This document shows, in pieces, positions 1 to 8,334 of a stretch of 64,000 nucleotides of DNA. The stretch comes from Nocardia sp. CY41 (GTDB lineage: Bacteria > Actinomycetota > Actinomycetes > Mycobacteriales > Mycobacteriaceae), in the NCBI RefSeq assembly GCF_009829325.1, contig NZ_VUOS01000013.1, forward strand, positions 124,001 through 188,000, given 5' to 3'. The position numbers and the translations under genes are program-made. How positions within the stretch are numbered: the stretch's first letter is position 1; each line of letters opens with the position of its first letter. Below the pieces are notes generated by a model. It had not been told where the DNA came from and searched no databases. It was given only the letters and a program-made list of their open reading frames with translations.

Positions 1-1133
1 GCCCGCTCGCCGCGGCCGCGTCCAGGGCGGGCGTACGCGTGGAGACCCTCACCCGGGTCACCCGGCTGCTCACCGACGGCGCGGGCGCCGTGATCGGCGT
101 CGAATGCCGCACGCTGCGTGACGCGCCCGGCCGGGTCCGGGACCGCTACACCCGCATGGCAAAGGCCGCGGCCAAACCCGGCATCTACTACCCGCCGCTG
201 CGGCGGGCGCTCGAACAACGGCTGGAGGCGCTGGAACGTCGCTACGGCAGCACGATTCGCGTTCTCGCGCGGCGTGGGGTGGTGCTCGGCGCGGGCGGGT
301 TCATCGCCAATCGCGACATGGTGCGGCAGTACGCGCCGGCGTTCCACGGTGGTCTCGCGCTCGGCACCACCGCGGACGACGGCAGCGGCATCCTGATGGC
401 GCAGCAGGTCGGCGCGGCGGTGGACCACATGGACAACGTCTCCGCGTGGCGATTCCTGCTCCCGCCCAGCGCGTTCACCGGGGCGCTGCTGGTGGACGCC
501 GAAGGTCGTCGGGTGATCGACGAGACGCGCTACGGCGCCGCGGTCGGCAACAAGCTGATCACCGAACACGGCGGCAAGGGCTGGCTGCTGGCCGACGAGC
601 CGTTGATGCGTACCGCCATCGGGCAGATCGGCAAACAGGGCGCCTGGTTCCAGCGCGGGCAGTTCGAGACGATGCGGCGCACCGCCGTTCGCGGCGCGAC
701 GCTGGAGCAAGCCGCCGCCGAGGCGGGCATCGACCCGGCCGGGCTGCGCGCGACGGTCGACGCGCACAACACCGCGATCGAGACCGGCGCCCCCGATCCG
801 GTCGGCAAGCCCGCCGAGTTCACCAGACCGATCCGCACCGGCCCGTTCTGGTTGTTGGATGTGGGCATCAAACCGAGCCTGACCAACCCATGCCCCATGC
901 TCACCCTCGGCGGCGTCGTCGTGGACGAGCGCACCGGCGCGGTCAAGACGGCCGAAGGGGCCGACATCCCGGGGCTCTTCGCCGCCGGGCGCACCGCGGT
1001 CGGCGTCTGCTCCGAGTCCTATGTCAGCGGGCTGTCGCTGGCCGATTGCATCTTCTCCGGCCGCAGGGCAGGCCGGTCCGTCGCGGGCGAGCAGGTCTCG
1101 GCGCTGGAAAAGACAACTGTGGAAGGGAAATAG
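1..1133 (+). CDS. FAD-dependent steroid dehydrogenase (KstD/Kst4D-like), C-terminal part
   Basis: The reading frame is open from the left edge (first full codon at base 3), so the N-terminal part with the first FAD-binding motif lies outside. What is visible is the back half of a fumarate-reductase/succinate-dehydrogenase-type flavoprotein: a VLGAGGF turn, a substrate-domain stretch, and the C-terminal FAD segment FAAGRTAVGVCSESYVSGLSLADC. Position one base before hsaE suggests a 3-ketosteroid or 5alpha-3-ketosteroid dehydrogenase feeding the ring A/B pathway. The C-terminus does not look like classical KstD1, so Kst4D or another paralogue is possible. Activity is inferred from family and neighbours. 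Confidence 0.8.
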   Translation, partial: PLAAAASRAGVRVETLTRVTRLLTDGAGAVIGVECRTLRDAPGRVRDRYTRMAKAAAKPGIYYPPLRRALEQRLEALERRYGSTIRVLARRGVVLGAGGFIANRDMVRQYAPAFHGGLALGTTADDGSGILMAQQVGAAVDHMDNVSAWRFLLPPSAFTGALLVDAEGRRVIDETRYGAAVGNKLITEHGGKGWLLADEPLMRTAIGQIGKQGAWFQRGQFETMRRTAVRGATLEQAAAEAGIDPAGLRATVDAHNTAIETGAPDPVGKPAEFTRPIRTGPFWLLDVGIKPSLTNPCPMLTLGGVVVDERTGAVKTAEGADIPGLFAAGRTAVGVCSESYVSGLSLADCIFSGRRAGRSVAGEQVSALEKTTVEGK

Positions 1134-1134
1134 C

Positions 1135-1920
1135 GTGCTGTCCGACGCGGTACGAACCGAACTGGCCGACGAACTCGAGCGCGCGGAGCGCGACCGGGTG
1201 GCGATCGATCCGCTGATCGCCCGTCACCCGGACATCGACGTGGTCGACGCCTACGAGATCCAGCTGATCAACATCCGGCGCAGGCTCGACGCGGGCGCGC
1301 GCGTGGTCGGGCACAAAGTGGGCCTGTCCTCGAAGGCCATGCAGCAGATGATGGGCGTGGACGAGCCCGACTACGGGCATCTGCTCGCGGAAATGGAAGT
1401 CTACGAAGACGTTCCGGTCGAAGCGGGCCGCTACCTGTTCCCCCGGGTGGAGGTGGAGGTCGGTTTCGTGCTCGGCGCCGACCTGCCCGGCGCGGAATGC
1501 ACCGAAGAGGACGTGCTCGCGGCTACCGTCGCGTTCGCGCCCGCGATCGAATTGATCGACTCGCGGATCAAGGACTGGAACATCGGCCTGGCCGACACCA
1601 TCTCCGACAACGCGTCCTCCGCCGGTTTCGTGCTCGGCGCCCAGCGCGTCGCGCCGAAGGATATCGACGTCAAGGCCATCGACGCGGTGCTCACCCGCAA
1701 CGGCGAGGTGGTCGCCGAGGGCCGCAGCGACGCCGTGCTCGGCGATCCGGTGATCGCGGTGGCCTGGCTGGCGCGCAAGGTCGCGAGCTTCGGGGTCCGG
1801 TTGAAGGCAGGCGACATCGTGCTGCCCGGCTCGTGCACCCGCGCCATCGACGCCCGTCCGGGCGATGAGTTCCACGCCGAGTTCGCCGGACTCGGCTCCG
1901 TCCGTCTGCAATTCACCTAG
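1135..1920 (+). CDS. hsaE: HsaE, 2-hydroxypenta/hexadienoate hydratase
   Basis: A 261-residue protein of the 2-keto-4-pentenoate hydratase family. In cholesterol degradation HsaE hydrates 2-hydroxyhexa-2,4-dienoate released by HsaD to 4-hydroxy-2-oxohexanoate. Seen: the family core [17 protein letters not shown] near residue 60, the metal/substrate region [13 protein letters not shown] near 103, and the C-terminal [10 protein letters not shown] chose GTG 1135, one base after the preceding stop, because the frame upstream overlaps the flavoprotein gene. It is followed after 10 bases by hsaG, so the flavoprotein, hsaE, hsaG and hsaF look like one operon. Confidence 0.93.
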   Translation: MLSDAVRTELADELERAERDRVAIDPLIARHPDIDVVDAYEIQLINIRRRLDAGARVVGHKVGLSSKAMQQMMGVDEPDYGHLLAEMEVYEDVPVEAGRYLFPRVEVEVGFVLGADLPGAECTEEDVLAATVAFAPAIELIDSRIKDWNIGLADTISDNASSAGFVLGAQRVAPKDIDVKAIDAVLTRNGEVVAEGRSDAVLGDPVIAVAWLARKVASFGVRLKAGDIVLPGSCTRAIDARPGDEFHAEFAGLGSVRLQFT

Positions 1921-1930
1921 GGAGGCTGTC

Positions 1931-2839
1931 GTGTCCAACGGGACCGTCACCGCCGCGATCGTCGGGTCCGGCAACATCAGCACCGATCTGCTCTACAAAC
2001 TGCTGCGGTCGCAGAAGATCCAGCCGCGCTGGATGATCGGGATCGACCCGGACAGCGAGGGCCTGAAGCGGGCGCGCGGGCTCGGACTCGAAACCTCGCA
2101 CGAGGGCGTGGACTGGCTGCTCGGGCAGTCCGAACTGCCCGACCTGATCTTCGAGGCGACCTCGGCGTACGTGCACCGCGCCGCCGCGCCGCGCTACGCC
2201 GAAGCGGGCATCCGCGCCGTCGACCTCACCCCCGCCGCCGTCGGCCCCGCCGTCGTGCCGCCGGTGAACCTGGGCGCGAATCTCGACGCGCCGAACGTCA
2301 ACATGATCACCTGCGGCGGTCAGGCGACGATCCCGATCGTCGCCGCGGTGTCGCGGGTCGTCCCGGTGCCGTACGCGGAGATCGTCGCGTCGGTGTCCTC
2401 GGTCTCCGCGGGCCCCGGCACGCGAGCGAACATCGACGAGTTCACCAAGACCACCAGTCGCGGCGTCGAGACCATCGGTGGAGCGCAGCGCGGCAAGGCC
2501 ATCATCATCCTGAACCCGGCCGAGCCGCCGATGATCATGCGCGACACGATCTTCTGCGCCATCCCCGACGACGCCGACACCGACGCGATCGCCGACTCCA
2601 TCCACCGGATGGTCGCCGACATCCAGCAATACGTCCCCGGCTACCGGCTGCTCAACGAGCCGCAGTTCGACGAGCCCTCGGTGGTCTCCGGCGGCATGGC
2701 CAAGGTGTCGGTGTTCGTCGAGGTGGAGGGCGCGGGCGACTTCCTGCCCCCGTACGCGGGCAACCTCGACATCATGACCGCCGCCGCGACACAGGTCGGC
2801 GAGGTCATCGCCGAACAGATCGTCACGGCCCGGGTGTAA
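1931..2839 (+). CDS. hsaG: HsaG, acylating propionaldehyde/acetaldehyde dehydrogenase
   Basis: A 302-residue acylating aldehyde dehydrogenase of the DmpF/MhpF type. It oxidises the aldehyde channelled from HsaF to an acyl-CoA (propionyl-CoA in cholesterol breakdown) with NAD and CoA. Seen: an N-terminal nucleotide-binding segment [10 protein letters not shown] (residues 8-17) and the catalytic cysteine in MITCGGQA, Cys128 from the chosen start. GTG 1931 is preceded by GGAGG at 1921. hsaF follows after 12 bases; in this family the dehydrogenase and aldolase form a complex. Confidence 0.94.
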   Translation: MSNGTVTAAIVGSGNISTDLLYKLLRSQKIQPRWMIGIDPDSEGLKRARGLGLETSHEGVDWLLGQSELPDLIFEATSAYVHRAAAPRYAEAGIRAVDLTPAAVGPAVVPPVNLGANLDAPNVNMITCGGQATIPIVAAVSRVVPVPYAEIVASVSSVSAGPGTRANIDEFTKTTSRGVETIGGAQRGKAIIILNPAEPPMIMRDTIFCAIPDDADTDAIADSIHRMVADIQQYVPGYRLLNEPQFDEPSVVSGGMAKVSVFVEVEGAGDFLPPYAGNLDIMTAAATQVGEVIAEQIVTARV

Positions 2840-2851
2840 GGAGCTTTCGTC

Positions 2852-3889
2852 ATGGCCTACTCAGCAGAACTCGACATCCGCGTCACCGACACCTCGCTGC
2901 GCGACGGGTCCCACCACAAGCGGCACCAGTTCACCGCCACCGAGATGCGCGACATCGTGGCCGCGCTCGACGGCGCGGGCGTGCCGGTGATCGAGGTGAC
3001 GCACGGCGACGGCCTCGGCGGCTCGTCGTTCAACTACGGCTTCTCCAAGACGCCCGAGCAGGAACTGGTCACCATCGCGGCCGAGACGGCCAAGCGGGCG
3101 AAGATCGCCGTGCTGATGCTGCCCGGCGTCGGGGTGAAGGAAGACATCAAGATCTCGCAGGACAACGGTGCGTCGATCTGCCGCATCGCGACGCACTGCA
3201 CCGAGGCCGACGTGTCGATCCAGCACTTCGGTCTCGCACGGGAACTCGGGTTGGAGACGGTCGGATTCCTGATGATGTCGCACACCCAGCCGCCGGAGGT
3301 GCTGGCCAAGCAGGCGCGCATCATGGCGGACGCGGGGTGCCAGTGCGTCTACATCGTCGACTCCGCCGGCGCGCTGGTGCTGGAACAAGTCTCCGATCGG
3401 GTCGCGGCACTGGTGGCCGAACTCGGCGACGACGCGCAGGTCGGCTTCCACGGGCACGAGAACCTCGACTTGGCCGTCGCCAACTCGGTCTACGCCATCC
3501 GCGCGGGTGCCACGCAGATCGACGGCAGCGCACGGCGTTTCGGCGCGGGTGCGGGCAACACGCCCGTCGAGGCGCTGGTAGGTGTGTGCGACAAGCTGGG
3601 CGTGCGGACGGGCATCGATTTCTTCGCCATCGCCGACGCCGCCGAAGACGTCGTCCGCCCGGCGATGCCGCAGGAATGCCTGCTCGACCGCCAGGCCCTG
3701 ATGATGGGCTACGCGGGCGTGTATTCCAGTTTCCTCAAGCACGCCGAACGCCAAGCCGAGCGCTACGGCGTCTCGGCCGCCGAGATGCTGGTCCGCGCGG
3801 GCAAGCGCAAGCTCGTCGGCGGCCAGGAAGACCAGCTCATCGACATCGCGCTGGAGTTGCAGCGGGAGAAGGCGACCGTCTCCGCCTGA
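2852..3889 (+). CDS. hsaF: HsaF, 4-hydroxy-2-oxovalerate aldolase family
   Basis: A 345-residue DRE-TIM aldolase (DmpG/MhpE type) that cleaves 4-hydroxy-2-oxohexanoate to pyruvate and propionaldehyde. Seen: the N-terminal metal/substrate motif [13 protein letters not shown] (residues 15-27), the metal-binding pair in [11 protein letters not shown] near 199-201, and a C-terminal channel helix [20 protein letters not shown] that in this family packs against the dehydrogenase. ATG 2852 has AAGGAG upstream (2838-2843). Unusual: the last 201 bases of the gene plus the next base occur again, without any mismatch, at 5228-5429. Confidence 0.95.
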   Translation: MAYSAELDIRVTDTSLRDGSHHKRHQFTATEMRDIVAALDGAGVPVIEVTHGDGLGGSSFNYGFSKTPEQELVTIAAETAKRAKIAVLMLPGVGVKEDIKISQDNGASICRIATHCTEADVSIQHFGLARELGLETVGFLMMSHTQPPEVLAKQARIMADAGCQCVYIVDSAGALVLEQVSDRVAALVAELGDDAQVGFHGHENLDLAVANSVYAIRAGATQIDGSARRFGAGAGNTPVEALVGVCDKLGVRTGIDFFAIADAAEDVVRPAMPQECLLDRQALMMGYAGVYSSFLKHAERQAERYGVSAAEMLVRAGKRKLVGGQEDQLIDIALELQREKATVSA

Positions 3890-3890
3890 C
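3689..3890 (+). repeat. 202-bp exact direct repeat, copy A (hsaF 3' end)
   Basis: Bases 3689-3890 are identical, base for base, to 5228-5429 (offset 1539). Identity starts inside hsaF and stops one base after its stop codon; the sequences diverge at once on both sides. Copy A is the end of the intact gene. Confidence 0.97.
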
Positions 3891-3904
3891 CGGGCGGACG
3901 AAGC

Positions 3905-3935
3905 GGGCCGCGAACGAAGTTACCGTTCGCGGCCC
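3905..3935 (+). terminator. Hairpin after hsaF
   Basis: GGGCCGCGAACG (3905-3916) pairs with CGTTCGCGGCCC (3924-3935) around a 7-base loop, 16 bases after the hsaF stop. There is no clear T-run, which is common for high-GC actinobacterial terminators. It would end the hsa operon before the inserted segment. Confidence 0.75.
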
Positions 3936-3989
3936 GGTCTGCCCAGGAAACCGAGTTGTGTCGGTGGCAACGTCGGCGTGCGGCCCGGG

Positions 3990-4397
3990 CTAATCGGCGG
4001 AATTTCCCAGCTGTCCGTACTGGACGAGAAAGGCCTTGTCCGCCAAACTTTGCCAACCACGTTCGGTCGGTTCCAACGATCGCCCGCTCGTGGTCGGATC
4101 CTTGGGCCACGGCTCCCGAATATGGATCTGGATATCATCCTGCAGAATCAGTGCCAGTTCCATCGCGAACTCCTCTGCGGTCGCGCTGCCTGGTTCGGTG
4201 GGGTCGAGGGCCGCGGCAGTGCCGACATCAGGCACAGCGACGCGCACCAGATCCTTCGGCTCTGGTCGTCCGGTACGCTGGGCAAACCTGCGCCATTTAT
4301 CGGTGGTCCCGGTTTCTACATGCACCGCAAATCCGAGCGAAGTTTCGATGTCGGAGGCAAGTAGCATTGCGCCTCGAACGGCGTCATCTATGTCCAC
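3990..4397 (-). CDS. Hypothetical protein in the AT-richer insert
   Basis: A 135-residue acidic, soluble-looking protein that I do not recognise. It begins with VDIDDAVRGAMLLASDIETS, has a Trp/Arg-rich patch KWRRFAQRTGRPEPKDL and ends in a region with several Trp and Gln residues. GTG 4397 was chosen because AGGATAGAGG lies just upstream; the open frame continues further but overlaps the upstream gene. It lies 22 bases downstream of the secreted-protein gene 4420-5019 on the same strand, so the two are probably cotranscribed. Base composition is lower in GC than the hsa genes, which with the flanking 202-bp repeats suggests acquired DNA. Confidence 0.6.
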   Translation of the reverse strand: MDIDDAVRGAMLLASDIETSLGFAVHVETGTTDKWRRFAQRTGRPEPKDLVRVAVPDVGTAAALDPTEPGSATAEEFAMELALILQDDIQIHIREPWPKDPTTSGRSLEPTERGWQSLADKAFLVQYGQLGNSAD

Positions 4398-4419
4398 GTC
4401 CTCTATCCTGCCACGGCTG

Positions 4420-5019
4420 TTACGGTACTGTGCATTCGTTGATCGGTGTGATGTAGACGGTCCCATCCGGCGCCGTATGGAGGCCGTCCACATGTAGCAC
4501 GTCGCCGCTTTTCCAGATGTTCTTGCCGTTACGGTAACGCGCCTGTCCGAAATGAAGCATATCGTCCTTCTCTGCTTTCTGTACTTTGCTTATCGGCGAC
4601 TTGTTGACGAATAGATGCCACTCGTATTCACCGGGCCGGTGGCTTAAATCGTTGATGAACCACCACCATGTGTAATATCCGATGGGATCACCATTATATG
4701 GCCTTATTTCAGATTTGAGAGTTCCGTGCGCGGTTTTCAACTGGTAGTCGAGACATAGCGGAGGGGTAGCCTGTGCGGCAGCGGGGAGTGCTACCTGGCC
4801 GGCGATGCAGCAGGCAATCGCCATCGCCGAAACTGCCACCGGCCGCCAGCGCTGACGAATGCCCGTCCCTCCGATGCTGTCGCGGGATGCTGGTTTGATG
4901 CGGCGGCTGATCCCCGAGTCGACCACGGCTTCAACGGGTGCTATCTCCTGTGGACTGGGAGTTGTCGAGCTGTGTGGGATCGACCGCGTAGCAACATCTT
5001 TGTATAGATGACTCATCAT
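4420..5019 (-). CDS. Hypothetical exported or membrane-anchored protein
   Basis: A 199-residue protein with no recognised family. A hydrophilic stretch of about 57 residues precedes a hydrophobic segment VAVSAMAIACCIAGQVALPAAAQA (about 61-85) that resembles a signal peptide or anchor with an Ala-rich cleavage region. The rest (about 86-199) is aromatic-rich (GYYTWWWFINDL) and ends with a Cys. ATG 5019 has AAGGA five bases upstream; the long pre-signal region is odd, so an internal start is possible. GC content is visibly low: bases 4621-4680 contain 30 G+C of 60, against 44 of 60 at 3541-3600 in hsaF. It probably forms an operon with 3990-4397. Confidence 0.6.
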   Translation of the reverse strand: MMSHLYKDVATRSIPHSSTTPSPQEIAPVEAVVDSGISRRIKPASRDSIGGTGIRQRWRPVAVSAMAIACCIAGQVALPAAAQATPPLCLDYQLKTAHGTLKSEIRPYNGDPIGYYTWWWFINDLSHRPGEYEWHLFVNKSPISKVQKAEKDDMLHFGQARYRNGKNIWKSGDVLHVDGLHTAPDGTVYITPINECTVP

Positions 5020-5227
5020 GTGTTCCTTGCTCGAACGTCGAAAGCTCCTCTGTCTATTAGGCTTCGACGCTTCAAACCCGGGCGCGGTTCCATCAGCTTC
5101 GAACTTTCTGAAGTTGTCTCCAACGGCTTGCGTGGGAACACCGACGAGCTACCCGCCGGACTGAGCACGCGGGCATTCGTTCAGGCGACGGTAAAATCGA
5201 AGGGGCAGATCGCTCGGGGCGCCGGAT

Positions 5228-5428
5228 CGCCAGGCCCTGATGATGGGCTACGCGGGCGTGTATTCCAGTTTCCTCAAGCACGCCGAACGCCAAGCCGAGC
5301 GCTACGGCGTCTCGGCCGCCGAGATGCTGGTCCGCGCGGGCAAGCGCAAGCTCGTCGGCGGCCAGGAAGACCAGCTCATCGACATCGCGCTGGAGTTGCA
5401 GCGGGAGAAGGCGACCGTCTCCGCCTGA
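5228..5428 (+). pseudogene. Truncated hsaF copy (C-terminal 66 codons)
   Basis: This is the 3' part of hsaF in the same frame and ending at the same stop. It lacks the catalytic barrel and any natural start; ATG codons at 5240 and 5243 could at most give a 62- or 61-residue peptide of the C-terminal channel helix region. The complete absence of substitutions means the duplication is recent, is kept identical by gene conversion, or is an assembly artefact. Confidence 0.85.
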
Positions 5429-5429
5429 C
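5228..5429 (+). repeat. 202-bp exact direct repeat, copy B
   Basis: Second copy of the hsaF 3' end, identical to 3689-3890. It lies beyond the AT-rich gene pair, so the intervening unique segment (3891-5227) is bracketed by direct repeats. Confidence 0.97.
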
Positions 5430-5841
5430 GGGTGGACGCGCCCGGACGAGAGCGGTGCTCCGGCCGGGTCTCGACCGTCCGCCCGTGGTCGCGGAGAAGC
5501 ATCGCTGCGGCCGATCGGCGGAGTCCCGTGACGGTCGCGGTGTGGAGCGACGAGGCGGGCGGCCGGTGCTGGGCGGCTGACCTCGGCACCGGCGTCATGC
5601 CATGCGCCGGAGGGGATGCGCGCGGTCGGTCTCCGGATCCGATCCGACGTCTCCTCCGGAGTGTCCGGGGTGGGCAGGCCGATCAATACTTGCCTGTCCA
5701 CCCATCCGGTGTGGAGTTCGGCAGGTGACGCGCATCGGTACGCAACTGCTGCGGTGCAGACCGAGGCCGCGCAGGGTGCGTGAACACAGGCGACGGCGCA
5801 CACACAGGCGCGGCTGTGGACGATTGTGCACAACTCCGCGG
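5430..5841. other. Gene-free stretch with the ATP-grasp fragment
   Basis: Apart from the fragment at 5641-5735, I see no supported gene here; open frames are short and lack ribosome-binding sites. The sequence 5765-5830 is rich in CACA/GTG repeats without a clear array structure. Confidence 0.5.
5641..5735 (-). pseudogene. Decayed fragment of an ATP-grasp gene
   Basis: Read leftward, this segment translates to SPAELHTGWVDRQVLIGLPTPDTP, which lines up with SPEVRTWWVEGKCRLVGPHPDTP inside the intact ATP-grasp protein at 7372-8250. At DNA level the blocks GGAGTGTCCGGG and the following Leu/Thr-rich stretch match 7580-7650 with several substitutions and small indels. There is no start and the frame is not maintained on either side. 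It marks an old partial duplication next to the much younger hsaF duplication. Confidence 0.6.
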
Positions 5842-6981
5842 CTACGGCAACGACGGGAGCGGGAAGCGCAGTAGCGCTGCGGCCTGGTGTTCCTTCAGTT
5901 CGGTGTCGGCCTTGACGTGCCGGACGGAGCCGCTCTCATCGATGACGCTCTGGGCGAGTTCGTCCAGGATGTCCTCGGTCGGGCGGGGCCGGTCGCCCGA
6001 GACCGGGCACTCGTCGCCGGACAGGCCCAGCCAACCGCAGCTGTCGCAGACCACCCCGTGCACCATCGCGCCGTCCTGGATCAGCAAGGTGTCCACCGCC
6101 TTGGCGGTGGCGGCCCGCAGGCAGTTCGCGACGTCCACGACGGCCGGGTTGCCGGTGGCGATCCGCTCCAGCACCTCGCCCACCCGGCGGACATCGACGT
6201 CCCGCTCGTAGTGCGTCACGATCTCGGTCGCGTTCTGTTTCACCTCACCGACTGTCGCCGAGCCGGTGTCGATGGTGAACGTGCCCGCGACACGCTCCCG
6301 GAGTTCGCGCGGCAGGGTGTCCACGAAGTGCGGTATCTCGTCGCGATGGCCGCCGACGGCGAGCAGGTCGTAGTCGTCCCCGGCGAACATCTCGGCCATC
6401 TCGGCCGCGGTGTGCCGGTAATGCTTCTTGAGCAACTCGTCCGCCTTGTGGTGCACCTTGTTCTCGAGCCGGTTCGCCGCGTAGTTGGGATCGCGCAGCG
6501 CGGGATCCCGGATCTGGCGCGCCTCCTCGATCTCGTCGGCGAACAGCTCCCACACCGCCGCGCTCGCCCGGTCCACCACCGCCACGCAGCAGCGGGCGTA
6601 TTCCTCGAGCACGGCCAGCAGTGGCCGGGTCCAGGCCACCGCGTCCACCACGACGCGGTCGTGGACGGCGTGCGGGAGTTGCACCGCCTCGAACATGTTC
6701 TTGCCGCCGCAGGCGAACATCGCGACCGCGCCGGGCTGCCAGATGTCCGACCGGACGGTCTCGCGCATGCGGTCCAGGTCGTCGCGGACCGACAGCCTGG
6801 CTTCGTGGTCGGACGACTTGTCCTTCACCATCGGGTTGACCTCGTCCGCCATGCTGTTCACCCGGCTCACCAGCCCCGAGCGCTCGCCCGGATCCACCGG
6901 AACGTGCGCGTACATCGATACGACGGGAATGCCGTCACCTTGCATCCGGCGTATCCGTCCGATCGTCTCGGCTGTGATCAT
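5842..6981 (-). CDS. baeRF-family (bacterial eRF1-like) protein
   Basis: A 379-residue protein resembling the bacterial release-factor-like baeRF families (probably baeRF2/baeRF10 type, related to Vms1/ANKZF1 and eRF1 domains 2-3). The N-terminal half starts ITAETIGRIRRMQGDGIPVVSMYAHV; the middle contains the helical stretch ending HKADELLKKHYRHTAAEMAEMF, then DYDLLAVGGHRDE, the core of the second domain. The C-terminal domain has a possible metal site CDSCGWLGLSGDEC. ATG 6981 is preceded by GCGAGGAG. Family role proposed for such proteins is ribosome rescue or peptidyl-tRNA hydrolysis; no substrate can be inferred here. It stands alone in its strand context. Confidence 0.75.
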   Translation of the reverse strand: MITAETIGRIRRMQGDGIPVVSMYAHVPVDPGERSGLVSRVNSMADEVNPMVKDKSSDHEARLSVRDDLDRMRETVRSDIWQPGAVAMFACGGKNMFEAVQLPHAVHDRVVVDAVAWTRPLLAVLEEYARCCVAVVDRASAAVWELFADEIEEARQIRDPALRDPNYAANRLENKVHHKADELLKKHYRHTAAEMAEMFAGDDYDLLAVGGHRDEIPHFVDTLPRELRERVAGTFTIDTGSATVGEVKQNATEIVTHYERDVDVRRVGEVLERIATGNPAVVDVANCLRAATAKAVDTLLIQDGAMVHGVVCDSCGWLGLSGDECPVSGDRPRPTEDILDELAQSVIDESGSVRHVKADTELKEHQAAALLRFPLPSLP

Positions 6982-7327
6982 CGCTCCTCGCTTCCACCGT
7001 GGTTCGCGCGGGCCTCGGTCTGCGGCGCTTCGTACACCACGGTGTCGAGCTGGGCGCGGCAGAACCTCCGTCCGCCCGGACGACTCGCTCGACCCGATTG
7101 TTCTCCCTGTTCTGGTGGACGCGCCTCGACCTGCCGGGTCCAGTGCCGGGGCGCGGGTTCGCCCCGCTGGGCCGGTTGCGGGTGGGGGTGGGCAGCGAAT
7201 CGACTGCGGGGAAGTGGCGGCCGAGTTCACGAGCGGGGGCTGAGTAATTCCAATGCAGGCGGGCCACACCGCGGCGGACGGCGCAAACCCTGCTCCTGCT
7301 CGCCGGATCGATGTCGCGGTGCACCGC
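6982..7327. other. Intergenic stretch, no gene seen
   Basis: About 350 bases between the baeRF gene start and the terminator of the ATP-grasp gene. Several GC-driven open frames cross it on both strands but none has a plausible start with a ribosome-binding site or a recognisable protein. It should contain the baeRF promoter. Confidence 0.5.
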
Positions 7328-7347
7328 CGAACGCGGGATCGCGTTCG
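7328..7347 (-). terminator. Small hairpin after the ATP-grasp gene
   Basis: CGAACGCG and CGCGTTCG (8-bp stem, 4-base loop) lie 25 bases beyond the stop of the leftward ATP-grasp gene. Confidence 0.5.
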
Positions 7348-7371
7348 CCGGGAAGTCGAGCGTCGATTCCT

Positions 7372-8250
7372 CTATCCGCGGTCACCAGCGCGGAGCGCGG
7401 TGATCAGCTCCTCGGGCGGGATGGTGCGGGGGCGGTCGCTGACCTGGCCGTCACCGAGCTCGACGAGACGCCAGACCTGGTCCTCGCGCAGCACGAAGTC
7501 GGCCGTGACGAAGGGAAGGCCCAGTGCGGCGATGGCATGTTCGACGGCGGCCGGATCGAATTCGACGTCGGGCAGCTCGTCCGGAGTGTCCGGGTGCGGG
7601 CCGACCAATCGGCACTTGCCCTCCACCCACCAGGTGCGGACTTCGGGTGACCGGAAACGCTCGAAGCGGCGCAGGACGAAACCACCGGTCAGATCGTCGC
7701 CGCGAAGTTCGTGGAATCTGTTCGCCACATGCCAGGCCGCATCCGCATCCGCGACGTCCGGGATGAACGCCGCTTCGTGCCAGTAGTGCTTCATCGACTT
7801 CGTGTAGTCGCGCAGGACGGCGGCGCCCCTGCCCAGTTCCTGACATGCGTGATCGAATGCGGCGCGGTCCTTTCCGGTGGTCCACACCGATCGCGGAGTC
7901 ATCTCGGCCAGTGCGGGATACCACCCTGGCAACTCGTGAGCGCGCCGGTACTGCTCCGCGTCGGTGCGTAGCGTGACGCCCCGCTGCCGCAAACTCCGGT
8001 CGAACGCGGCGTACTGATCACTACGCAGCATCCAGCCGCGATAGACAGCCGCGCCGCCCGCGCGAACACGGCGAACGGCCCCGTCCGCGCCGCCGGTGCG
8101 AGTCAACGCGTCGTGATCGACCACAGCGACTTCGTGCCCGGCGTCGCGCGCAGCATCCGCTTCCGCGGCGAAATGTTCGTCGACACGGAGGGGGCGAAGC
8201 GCATCGGCCGGAACAAGCAACAGCACAGCCATATCCTCGCGGCCGTCCAC
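7372..8250 (-). CDS. ATP-grasp domain protein
   Basis: A 292-residue protein of the small ATP-grasp type found in actinobacteria. Seen: an N-terminal pre-ATP-grasp segment (VLLLVPADALRPLRVDEHFAAEA), a central region with the conserved Lys-rich DYTKSMKHYW, then FVLRRFERFRSPEVRTWWV and the C-terminal metal-binding end FVTADFVLREDQVWRLVELGDGQVS, where Asp, Glu and Asp would bind Mg-ATP. Likely an ATP-dependent ligase, substrate unknown. GTG 8250 has GGGAA upstream; ATG 8232 is the alternative but its GAGGA lies too close. A decayed piece of the same gene sits at 5641-5735. Confidence 0.75.
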   Translation of the reverse strand: MDGREDMAVLLLVPADALRPLRVDEHFAAEADAARDAGHEVAVVDHDALTRTGGADGAVRRVRAGGAAVYRGWMLRSDQYAAFDRSLRQRGVTLRTDAEQYRRAHELPGWYPALAEMTPRSVWTTGKDRAAFDHACQELGRGAAVLRDYTKSMKHYWHEAAFIPDVADADAAWHVANRFHELRGDDLTGGFVLRRFERFRSPEVRTWWVEGKCRLVGPHPDTPDELPDVEFDPAAVEHAIAALGLPFVTADFVLREDQVWRLVELGDGQVSDRPRTIPPEELITALRAGDRG

Positions 8251-8334
8251 GCGATTCCCAACCGATTTCCGCGCGTCGCGGTGAGATCGTCGCGGCCATA
8301 GTGCCGTTGAGTTACCTGCCCTCGACCGAGACTT

